Source: Methanosphaera sp. (GTDB lineage: Archaea; Methanobacteriota; Methanobacteria; Methanobacteriales; Methanobacteriaceae). Taken from it: 12,478 nt of DNA. The position numbers were made by a program, and so were the translations under genes. A model generated the notes under the pieces. It saw nothing but the letters and a program-made list of their open reading frames with translations. It was not told the origin of the DNA and searched no databases. Positions 1 through 6,473 of this stretch are shown one piece after another (positions within the stretch are counted from its first letter, which is position 1; every line of letters starts with the position of its first letter). The stretch spans positions 7,098-19,575 of the forward strand of contig DUHK01000073.1 in assembly GCA_013330915.1 (NCBI GenBank), in the 5' to 3' direction.

Positions 1-495
1 GGAAGTACAAAACACATTACTGATCAATTAGAAAGAGCTATCAATGATGCTATAGGTGCAATTTGCCAAGCAATAAAAAACAACAAAGCAATTCCTGGAG
101 GAGGAGCTTCTGATATTGCAGCAGCAAAAGCATTAAGAAAATATGCTAACTCATTCACGGATAAACGTCAATTAGTTATTAAAGCATATGCAGATGCATT
201 AGAAGAATTACCATTAGCAATTGCAAAAAATGCTGGAATGGATGTTATCGATGTATCCACACAATTAATAGCAGCTCAAGAAAAATCAACAAACATGGGT
301 GTAAATGTAATAAAACGTGAAGTAACAGACATGAAAGAAGACCATATCCTTGAATCACAAATCAGTAAAAAGGAAATTGTTGACTCATGTACTGAAGTAG
401 CAGTAGAAATATTACGTATTGATGATGTAGTCGCATCAAGACCAGAAACTCCTGTTGGAGGAGACATGCCTGGTACACCAAACCCATACATGTAA
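1..495 (+). CDS. Thermosome (group II chaperonin) subunit, C-terminal part
   Basis: The gene is open from the left edge in frame 1, so only the last 164 residues are present. The group II chaperonin folds proteins in the cytosol as an ATP-driven double ring. Visible here are the GGGA loop (residues ~34-37 of the fragment) of the C-terminal equatorial ATP-binding region, the helical stretch KAYADALEELPLAIAKNAG, the family block GVNV...EVTDM, and the near-terminal EILRIDDVVASRPE that is typical of thermosome subunits. The tail is short and ends GGDMPGTPNPYM, with no long GGM repeat of the kind many archaeal subunits have. The rest of the gene lies upstream. A strong hairpin begins at the stop codon. 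The family call is secure; which paralogue this is cannot be told from the fragment. Confidence 0.96.
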   Translation, partial: GSTKHITDQLERAINDAIGAICQAIKNNKAIPGGGASDIAAAKALRKYANSFTDKRQLVIKAYADALEELPLAIAKNAGMDVIDVSTQLIAAQEKSTNMGVNVIKREVTDMKEDHILESQISKKEIVDSCTEVAVEILRIDDVVASRPETPVGGDMPGTPNPYM

Positions 496-526
496 ATAAG
501 ATAAATACTCTTTATCTTATTTTAAA
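494..526 (+). terminator. Hairpin terminator of the thermosome gene
   Basis: A perfect 12-bp inverted repeat (arms 494-505 and 511-522, AAATAAGATAAA / TTTATCTTATTT) with a 5-nt loop starts on the last two bases of the stop codon. T-rich sequence follows. Most other gene ends in this window have only plain T-runs, so this stem is exceptional here. It could also protect the 3' end of the mRNA. Confidence 0.6.
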
Positions 527-634
527 CTTCTTAAACTATTTTTATATAACATATTTTTATTTAATTCAACTAGTTACTTTTTAATATTATCAAAGAGATA
601 TATACAACTATAATGTATTGTTTGGAGGATTAAA

Positions 635-1921
635 TTGCTAGAAATAATTAACTTAAAAAGAGAAGACTTTTCTAAGTATACAAAAAGAATAGAAATGGAT
701 TCTAGTGATGTATTACAACCGGTTCAAGAAATAATCAACAATGTACGAGAAAACAAGGATCAAGCATTACATGATTATACTTTAAAATTTGATAAGGCAG
801 ATATTACAGAATTAAGAGTTCCAACTGAAACAATTGAGAAAAGTATTGAAAAAATTGACATAAAACTAAAAACTGCATTGGAAGATGCTGCTCAAAACAT
901 AAGCAAGTTCCATAAGGCACAAATACCTTCCGACTGGACAATGGAAGTAAGGGAAGGTGTAAAGGCAGGACAAATAATCCGACCATTAAAAAGGGTAGGA
1001 TGTTATATACCTGGGGGAAGAGCAGCTTATCCATCATCAATTTTAATGACGGTTATTCCGGCAAAAATAGCAGGCGTTGAAGAAATAATCTGCTGCACAC
1101 CACCTGATAAGGATGGAAACATCAGTGATGAGATACTTGCTGCAGCTTATATTGCAGGAGCAACACATATCTATAAGGTTGGAGGAGCACAAGCTATAGC
1201 AGCCATGGCATATTCAACAGAAACAATACCTGCTGTGGATAAGATTGTAGGTCCGGGAAACATCTTCGTTGCAACAGCCAAAAAATTGGTATACGGTACT
1301 GTAGATATTGAATTTCCTGCAGGACCTTCAGAAATGTTGGCCCTGGTGGATGAAAGCGCAAACCCTGCTTACCTTGCAACTGAATTACTCTCTCAAGCAG
1401 AACACGATCCTAACGCCGCAACTATACTGGTATCAACATCCAGAAAAACAGCCGAAGAAACTATTAAATACCTAAATGAATTCCTTGAAACACAGGAAAG
1501 AAAGGAAATAATAGAAGAATCCTTATCAAAATACTGTCATATCCTGGTTGCAAATGATATGGAAGAAGCAATAGACTTTACAAATGCTTATGCACCAGAA
1601 CACCTTGTTATTGTAACAGAAAATTATTATAAAACTCTTGAATCAATAAACAATGCAGGTTCAATATTCTTGGGTAATTTAACCCCTGTTGCTGGTGGAG
1701 ACTATGGTTCCGGTACAAATCACGTTCTTCCAACAAGTGGTGGAGCAAGAATGTATTCTGGACTGTCTGCAGAATCATTTATTAAAAAACCAACAATACA
1801 GGAATTATCTCCGGAAGGAGTATTGAACATTAAAGACATGGTTATAAACCTGGCTGAAGCTGAAGGATTATATGCTCATGCAATGTCCATAAGAAAAAGA
1901 GCAGAGGATATTGAAAAATAA
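635..1921 (+). CDS. hisD: Histidinol dehydrogenase
   Basis: Catalyses the last step of histidine synthesis, oxidising L-histidinol to L-histidine with two NAD+ in the cytosol. At 428 residues it is close to the usual length. The known zinc and catalytic residues of the family are all in place, offset by 4-5 from E. coli numbering: Q254 and H257 (SQAEHDPNA), D356 (GGDYGSG) and H415 as zinc ligands, E322-H323 (APEHL) as the catalytic pair, and H363. The glycine-rich VGPGN and FPAGPSE blocks are also present. The start is TTG at 635, supported by GGAGG at 624-628 with a 6-nt spacer and by an N-terminus that matches the family start. No other his gene lies beside it, so the pathway is scattered, as is common in archaea. 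A T10 run follows the stop. Confidence 0.97.
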   Translation: MLEIINLKREDFSKYTKRIEMDSSDVLQPVQEIINNVRENKDQALHDYTLKFDKADITELRVPTETIEKSIEKIDIKLKTALEDAAQNISKFHKAQIPSDWTMEVREGVKAGQIIRPLKRVGCYIPGGRAAYPSSILMTVIPAKIAGVEEIICCTPPDKDGNISDEILAAAYIAGATHIYKVGGAQAIAAMAYSTETIPAVDKIVGPGNIFVATAKKLVYGTVDIEFPAGPSEMLALVDESANPAYLATELLSQAEHDPNAATILVSTSRKTAEETIKYLNEFLETQERKEIIEESLSKYCHILVANDMEEAIDFTNAYAPEHLVIVTENYYKTLESINNAGSIFLGNLTPVAGGDYGSGTNHVLPTSGGARMYSGLSAESFIKKPTIQELSPEGVLNIKDMVINLAEAEGLYAHAMSIRKRAEDIEK

Positions 1922-1935
1922 TCCTCTCCCATATC

Positions 1936-1945
1936 TTTTTTTTTT
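1936..1945 (+). terminator. Poly-T terminator after hisD
   Basis: Ten consecutive T residues begin 14 bases after the hisD stop. Oligo-T on the coding strand is the usual archaeal termination signal. It suggests hisD is not cotranscribed with aspS. Confidence 0.55.
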
Positions 1946-2044
1946 AAAATATTAAAAAAACTTAAGAAACAAAAAAAACATAACTATATATTATTACTTA
2001 ATGTTTATAATAAAATCATTTAAAATTTTTTTATAGGTGAAAAA

Positions 2045-3364
2045 GTGACAGACATATTTGAAAAATGTAAAAGAACACATTACTCAACAGACATTACCCC
2101 TGAATTAGCAGGAGAAACAGTAAAAGTAACTGGTTGGGTACATGAAATCAGAGACCTTGGTGGTATCGTATTCGTACTAATAAGAGATAAAAAAGGAATT
2201 ACACAATTAACAGCACCAAGTAAAAAATTAACAGAAGAAATGATGGCAGATGTACGTGCAGCAAGAAAAGAAACAATCGTAACATTAACAGGTACCGTAC
2301 AGGAATCTCCTAAAGCACCAAACGGTGTTGAAATCATTCCATCAAACATAGATATTATCAACGTATCTCAATTACCTTTACCTTTAGACACTACTGAAAA
2401 AGTAGATGCTGAAATGGATACCAGATTAGATGCACGTTTCATGGACTTAAGAAAACATGATGTAAGTGCAATTTTCAAAATCAAAAACGAAATGTTACAC
2501 ACAGTACGTAACTACTTCTATGACAATGATTTTACTGAAATTACCACTCCGAAACTAGTGGCTTCAGCAACTGAAGGTGGAACAGAATTATTCCCTATCA
2601 CATACTTCGAAAAAGAAGCATTCCTTGGACAAAGTCCTCAATTATACAAACAAATGATGATGGCAACAGGATTAGACAACGTATTTGAAATAGGTCAAAT
2701 CTTCAGGGCAGAAGAACACGACACATTAAGACACTTAAACGAAGCATTATCCATTGATGCAGAAATGTCATTCAGAAGTCAGGAAGACGTAATGAACTTA
2801 CTTGAAGATGTAATCAAAAACGTTTTAAACAACCTACAGGAAAAATGCTCATCAGAACTCGAAGACCTTGGCCACGAATTGGATGTACCTTCCGGTGCTT
2901 TCCCAGTAGTTCCATACGAAGAAGTAATAGACATAGTAAACAGTCAGGATGTTGAAATGGAATATGGTGAAGACTTAAACAGGGCAGCAGAAAAAGTTTT
3001 AGGAGAAACAATGGGCAGTTACTACTTCATAACAGAATGGCCTACTTCAATTAAACCATTTTATGTAATGCCTAAAGCAGATGATCCTGAAAAAAGTACA
3101 GCTTTCGATTTAATGTACAGAGACTTGGAATTATCAAGTGGATCACAACGTATACACGACTATGACTTACTGTACAGTCAAATTGAAGCAAAAGACCTAA
3201 ACCCTGACTCCTTTGAAAAATATTTACAGGCATTCAAATACGGTATGCCTCCTCATTCAGGATGGGGTATGGGAGCAGACAGACTCACCATGGTATTAAC
3301 CGGTGCTAAAAACATCAGGGAAACAGTTCTATTCCCAAGAGATAGAAGACGACTAACACCTTAG
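2045..3364 (+). CDS. aspS: Aspartyl-tRNA synthetase, archaeal type (Asp/Asn)
   Basis: A class IIb tRNA synthetase that charges tRNA with aspartate. Residues ~1-110 form the OB-fold anticodon-binding domain (GWVHEIRDLGG). The rest is the catalytic domain: SATEGGTELF (174-183), motif 2 around R221 (FEIGQIFRAEEHDTLRH), and motif 3 around R413 (GWGMGADRLTM), ending LFPRDRRRLTP. Its 439 residues are the normal archaeal length. His33 and Pro92 sit where discriminating enzymes are reported to have Trp and Lys. This predicts that it also makes Asp-tRNA(Asn), which GatCAB amidotransferase would convert to Asn-tRNA(Asn). The start is GTG at 2045, placed by AGGTGA at 2035-2040 with the spacing used elsewhere in the window. 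TATA-like sequences lie at about 1984-1993 and 2003-2012. Confidence 0.97.
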   Translation: MTDIFEKCKRTHYSTDITPELAGETVKVTGWVHEIRDLGGIVFVLIRDKKGITQLTAPSKKLTEEMMADVRAARKETIVTLTGTVQESPKAPNGVEIIPSNIDIINVSQLPLPLDTTEKVDAEMDTRLDARFMDLRKHDVSAIFKIKNEMLHTVRNYFYDNDFTEITTPKLVASATEGGTELFPITYFEKEAFLGQSPQLYKQMMMATGLDNVFEIGQIFRAEEHDTLRHLNEALSIDAEMSFRSQEDVMNLLEDVIKNVLNNLQEKCSSELEDLGHELDVPSGAFPVVPYEEVIDIVNSQDVEMEYGEDLNRAAEKVLGETMGSYYFITEWPTSIKPFYVMPKADDPEKSTAFDLMYRDLELSSGSQRIHDYDLLYSQIEAKDLNPDSFEKYLQAFKYGMPPHSGWGMGADRLTMVLTGAKNIRETVLFPRDRRRLTP

Positions 3365-3378
3365 TTTTCATCTCATAA

Positions 3379-3395
3379 TTTTTTTTTTAAAAAAA
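3379..3395. terminator. Bidirectional T10/A7 terminator between aspS and the convergent operon
   Basis: Ten T residues (3379-3388) run directly into seven A residues (3389-3395). On + this gives a T-run just after aspS. On - it gives a T-run 28 bases beyond the stop of the convergent gene ending at 3423. One short element can therefore end both transcripts. Confidence 0.5.
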
Positions 3396-3422
3396 GTTTA
3401 ATTGGATGGGGATTAAGTAATT

Positions 3423-3755
3423 TTATTCCAGTTTTTCCTTATCTTCAACATACAAATAAATTCGCTCTTTTTCAAAATAATATGTTTGATCAACGTCAAG
3501 ATCCTCTGCAATTTCATATAGCATTTTTTCTTGTTCTAGATCATTTAATCTTGTAATAAATTCATCATATTCATGTTGACTGGTTTTATCGGTATATACA
3601 CGGTTCAAACCCTGGGAACTCCATTCCAAACCGTCCCATCCTAACATTTCATAGTGATGTGGTTTGATGATTATTAATTTAACCAGTACTTGGAAATCAT
3701 CCTCTGCGTATTTTCCATCCAATATCTTACATTGAATTTCCTTATTTGCTGACAA
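3423..3755 (-). CDS. Unrecognised 110-aa protein, second gene of a tandem paralogue pair
   Basis: I do not recognise the family. It is a soluble, acidic protein with no membrane segment or signal peptide. Residues 41-45 (DGLEW) and 63-72 (YDEFITRLND) match DGNEW and FEDFVTRVHD at nearly the same positions in the neighbouring gene at 3766-4089. Both also begin with a (D/E)(D/E)F strand-like segment. The two are therefore probably diverged duplicates of one small domain. The start is TTG (3755-3753), fixed by GAGGAG in the 10-nt gap. The upstream gene's TGA stop (3768-3766) merges into that ribosome binding site, so the pair is translationally linked. It converges on aspS. Function unknown. Confidence 0.8.
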   Translation of the reverse strand: MSANKEIQCKILDGKYAEDDFQVLVKLIIIKPHHYEMLGWDGLEWSSQGLNRVYTDKTSQHEYDEFITRLNDLEQEKMLYEIAEDLDVDQTYYFEKERIYLYVEDKEKLE

Positions 3756-3765
3756 TATTAACTCC

Positions 3766-4089
3766 TCATATTTTATTTGCTTTGATACTTAAAGTATAGG
3801 AATCCTTATTTACACTTTCGTTATCCTTTATTTGTTTAAGTTCATCCCACATATCTCCGTGAACCATGTAATCATGAACTCTGGTAACGAAATCCTCAAA
3901 GTTTTTACTTTCCTCTTCATTCTTTGGTGATAATTTAGATAAATCTATAAAATCTTTCAACCATTCGTTTCCATCATAAAAATAGTAAGTAGTGTTATAA
4001 GCATTCTCTGTATCATATTCAACTTTACATTTGATGTTAAATTCTTCATTGTTCTGGTCTTCGATAGTATATTTGTATGTTTCTTTCAT
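3766..4089 (-). CDS. Unrecognised 107-aa protein, first gene of a tandem paralogue pair
   Basis: This is the promoter-proximal gene of a two-gene minus-strand operon and shares its core motifs with the downstream gene: DGNEW at 39-43 and FEDFVTRVHD at 64-73. The N-terminal half, EEFNIKCKVEYDT then TTYYFYDG, looks like beta strands. The second half looks helical and charged. There is no transmembrane or export signal. Its ATG is preceded by AGGTGAT with a 3-nt spacer, the window's standard initiation context. It is divergent from the 101-residue gene at 4251 across a 161-bp promoter region. I know of no family assignment. A small-molecule, nucleic-acid or protein-binding regulator, or a defence or immunity pair, are all open. 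Confidence 0.8.
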   Translation of the reverse strand: MKETYKYTIEDQNNEEFNIKCKVEYDTENAYNTTYYFYDGNEWLKDFIDLSKLSPKNEEESKNFEDFVTRVHDYMVHGDMWDELKQIKDNESVNKDSYTLSIKANKI

Positions 4090-4250
4090 TATATCACCTT
4101 ATATCTATATATTAATTTCTTTTTTTTTATTTATAAATTTGAAGCAAATATTACATAAAAATATTTTTTTATTATTTCACAAAAGAATATATATTAATTT
4201 CAATAAACTAATTATCATCTTACATTGACGATAGTTTTAGAGGGATAGAC
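4090..4250. promoter_or_regulatory. Divergent promoter region between the paralogue operon and the 101-aa gene
   Basis: On +, AATATATATT at 4186-4195 is a plausible TATA box, about 60 bases before the 4251 ATG. On -, AATTTATAAATA (about 4130-4141 read in reverse) is a plausible TATA box about 45 bases before the 4089 start. A 14-bp direct repeat, TATATATTAATTTC, occurs at 4106-4119 and 4188-4201, 82 bp apart. One copy overlaps the + TATA box and the other lies in the minus-strand leader region. This could be shared regulation, though the composition is so AT-rich that chance is not excluded. Confidence 0.4.
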
Positions 4251-4556
4251 ATGAAGTCAAGAATCAACAATTTTATCCAAAATATCAACAACACAGTTTA
4301 CGCTGCCTCTTCAGTTCATAACTTGTCTTCAAATGATAATGCTGGTGAAACACAAAAGATATATCAAATTTATGAAGCAGGAGAGTACATAGAAACTACA
4401 TACAAGGGAATAACCGTGTATGTAAGGGAAAATTATCCATATTATAATCCTCAAAACGATAAGATATATTACTCTAAGGAAGAAGAAGCAGAAGATTTAT
4501 ATAAATTATCTGAAGAAATGAACAAATCTTCTTTAGAAACCTTGAGTGAAATATAA
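4251..4556 (+). CDS. Unrecognised 101-aa protein
   Basis: A small hydrophilic protein of no family I recognise. The N-terminal ~25 residues (MKSRINNFIQNINNTVYAAS) could form an amphipathic helix but not a clear membrane span or cleavable signal. The middle (IYQIYEAGEYIETTYKGITVYV) is Tyr-rich and probably beta. The C-terminal 30 residues are acidic and helical (SKEEEAEDLYKLSEEMNK). The ATG is supported by AGAGGGA about 6 bases upstream. A T9 run begins almost at the stop, so readthrough into the exonuclease gene 41 bases downstream would be partial at most. Codon use matches its neighbours. It is divergent from the paralogue operon. Confidence 0.7.
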   Translation: MKSRINNFIQNINNTVYAASSVHNLSSNDNAGETQKIYQIYEAGEYIETTYKGITVYVRENYPYYNPQNDKIYYSKEEEAEDLYKLSEEMNKSSLETLSEI

Positions 4557-4559
4557 CTA

Positions 4560-4568
4560 TTTTTTTTT
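4560..4568 (+). terminator. Poly-T run after the 101-aa gene
   Basis: Nine T residues start 4 bases after the stop codon. The run sits inside the 41-base gap before the exonuclease start, so it either separates the two units or attenuates the second. Confidence 0.4.
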
Positions 4569-4597
4569 AATTTTTAACAATATTGAAGGTCTTTTCA

Positions 4598-5938
4598 TTG
4601 AAAGATTACGTAGTTTTAGATTTGGAAAATCCTAATTTTAGACAAAACTCCATTTGTGCCATCGGAATAATTTTAGTGCGTGACAATAAGGCTGTCGAAA
4701 AAATATATTCCCTCATAAATCCTGAAGACACATTTGACAGAATTAATATGGATATCACTAAAATCGCTCCACATATGGTGAAGGACAGTCCTACACTACC
4801 CGAATTTTGGCCAAAGATAAGGGATTTGCTGACAAATAATGTTGTAATAGGACATAACATAACCTATGATTTAAAACTCATTTCCAAATCATTACAAAGG
4901 TATCAGATTCCTATACCTGATTTTAAGTACATGTGTACATTACAGCTAAGTAGGAAATTTTTGGATTTGCCATCATATAAACTGGAAAATATAGCAAAGA
5001 AGTTGCATATCATATACAATCCTCACAATGCCATAGAAGATGCAAGAGCAGCCTTTGAATTATTCGAATACATAAACAGGCATCAGAAGATATACATTAC
5101 AGAATCTAAACATTATCATTACGTACCAAAGGTTGTTGAAAAATATGATCCAAAACTATCCACAAACATAAATAATCTCTACGGAATGTTAAGGGTAGTG
5201 CTCTTTGAAGAATACATTACCGAAGCACAGTTTCAACTCTTTGAAAGATGGTATGAAACAAACAGGCAACATTCTCAGTATCTGATATTTCATAAAATCA
5301 ATCTGCAGCTAAAAAAAATATTGGATAAAGGTCATATGGATTCCTATGACAAAAAGGAACTGGTGGATGTTGTTGAGTTCATTTCTGTTTCAAGTATCTA
5401 CTCTAAAAAAACACTTAAGGTGCAGGTTTTACAGGGAATAATCAAGGCCATCACAGCCGATGGGAAGGTTACTATGGAAGAGTTATCTAATCTTAAAGGA
5501 TGGCTTTTAAGAAACACATCACTTAGCGGTTCATATCCATATGATAAAATACTTAAAATTACAAATCTGATGTTGAAACAGGGATTTATGACATTTGATG
5601 AACAGGAAAGTGTATCTGAACAATTGAAGGAACTAATTACACCCATAAAAACTACTGACGAAGACTTTCAATTAAAAAATAAGACGTTCTGTTTATCAGG
5701 GGAATTTAAACATGGCAGTAAGGAAAAAATAACATATCTTCTTGAAAAAGAGGGTGCCATTCAAAAATCATCAGTATCCGGAAAAGTTGATTACTTGTTT
5801 GTTGGTGATTTGGGAAGTCCGGCATGGAAATATGGAAATATTGGTGGAAAAATTGTTAAAGCTCAAAAATTGCAGGATAATGGTGGAAAAATTAAAATAA
5901 TAAGTGAAACGAATTTATTTAAAATTCTTAAATATTAA
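4598..5938 (+). CDS. DEDDh 3'-5' exonuclease (DnaQ/epsilon-like) with C-terminal BRCT domain
   Basis: Residues 1-160 form an epsilon-type exonuclease with a full DEDDh set: D8 and E10 (VVLDLE), D91 (HNITYD), H143 and D148 (HNAIEDA). It should remove nucleotides from DNA or RNA 3' ends with two metal ions. Residues ~180-350 are helical and include IKAITADGKVTMEELSNLKG, reminiscent of TerB-like or EF-hand-like acidic helical domains (tentative). Residues ~356-446 resemble a BRCT domain (KTFCLSGEF, then VDYLFVGD and KIVKAQKL), as in NAD-dependent DNA ligase. I place the start at TTG 4598, because GAAGGT (4585-4590) lies 7 bases before it and the exonuclease strand begins right after. An in-frame TTG at 4583 has no ribosome binding site. 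The architecture is common in gut bacteria and unusual for archaea, suggesting transfer. The likely role is repair or nucleic-acid processing, not replicative proofreading. Confidence 0.88.
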   Translation: MKDYVVLDLENPNFRQNSICAIGIILVRDNKAVEKIYSLINPEDTFDRINMDITKIAPHMVKDSPTLPEFWPKIRDLLTNNVVIGHNITYDLKLISKSLQRYQIPIPDFKYMCTLQLSRKFLDLPSYKLENIAKKLHIIYNPHNAIEDARAAFELFEYINRHQKIYITESKHYHYVPKVVEKYDPKLSTNINNLYGMLRVVLFEEYITEAQFQLFERWYETNRQHSQYLIFHKINLQLKKILDKGHMDSYDKKELVDVVEFISVSSIYSKKTLKVQVLQGIIKAITADGKVTMEELSNLKGWLLRNTSLSGSYPYDKILKITNLMLKQGFMTFDEQESVSEQLKELITPIKTTDEDFQLKNKTFCLSGEFKHGSKEKITYLLEKEGAIQKSSVSGKVDYLFVGDLGSPAWKYGNIGGKIVKAQKLQDNGGKIKIISETNLFKILKY

Positions 5939-5941
5939 TAG

Positions 5942-5960
5942 TTTTTTTTCTTCTTTTTTT
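5942..5960 (+). terminator. Double poly-T terminator after the exonuclease gene
   Basis: T8 (5942-5949) and T7 (5954-5960) runs follow the stop within 22 bases. The next 180 bases up to the DUF5654 gene are nearly pure A/T and contain no gene. Confidence 0.5.
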
Positions 5961-6087
5961 CTAATATCAAAAAACATTGGTTGGTTTTTATCTATAATAA
6001 ATCGATGATTTTTGTTCATTTTTTTGTTTTTTCTTTACTCTTTGTTTAATTTTTTATTAATTTTCATTACATTTTAAATATTAAAAT

Positions 6088-6106
6088 AAATATATTATAT
6101 ATTATA
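6088..6106 (+). promoter_or_regulatory. Candidate promoter of the DUF5654 gene
   Basis: The block AAATATATTATATATTATA lies 40-60 bases before the ATG and is the only TATA-like element in a suitable position. Transcription would start near 6115-6130, giving a short leader that holds the strong AGGGGG ribosome binding site (6133-6138). Confidence 0.4.
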
Positions 6107-6146
6107 CTTAATTATAAGTGTGATAAAACGTTAGGGGGTTAATGAT

Positions 6147-6395
6147 ATGGCTGATGCTGTACATAAAGAAATTCTAAAAACAATTTCTGTACTAATGACA
6201 ACTGCTTTCGCATTTGTAGCAGGTTCTGCATGGAACGAAGCAATTCAAACATTAATCAAAGAATTCATCGGAGAATCTGGTTCAGCAGTTTCAGGAATGT
6301 TAATTTACGCAGTTGTTGTTACTATTATTGCTGTAGTAGTAACATTATTCATTGGTAGATTAGTTGGAAAAGCAGGTATTGACATAGAAGAATAA
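6147..6395 (+). CDS. DUF5654 family small membrane protein
   Basis: An 82-residue protein with two hydrophobic helices, about residues 13-28 (SVLMTTAFAFVAGSAW) and 48-70 (a Val/Ile-rich stretch). They are joined by a short polar loop with the AWNEAIQ block characteristic of DUF5654, a family of small archaeal membrane proteins of unknown function. Its N-terminal DAVHKEILK segment is charged and probably cytosolic. The start is supported by AGGGGG at 6133-6138, eight bases upstream; an ATG at 6142 is out of frame. It appears monocistronic with a strong ribosome binding site, and its codons resemble the housekeeping genes, so it may be well expressed. Function unknown. Confidence 0.85.
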   Translation: MADAVHKEILKTISVLMTTAFAFVAGSAWNEAIQTLIKEFIGESGSAVSGMLIYAVVVTIIAVVVTLFIGRLVGKAGIDIEE

Positions 6396-6473
6396 ATAAT
6401 TATCTTATTCTTCTTTTTTATATCTTAATTTATTTTTCTCTTTTTTTATAATATTTACATGATTATTGGGATT

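Noticed and set aside
4031..4228. 65-codon hydrophobic frame on +
   Set aside because: It is antisense to the well-supported 107-residue gene and then runs through AT-rich promoter DNA, with no start signal.
4598..5938. Replicative proofreading subunit (dnaQ)
   Set aside because: Only the catalytic fold is shared. The helical middle and BRCT end, and the archaeal host, do not fit a bacterial polymerase III epsilon subunit.
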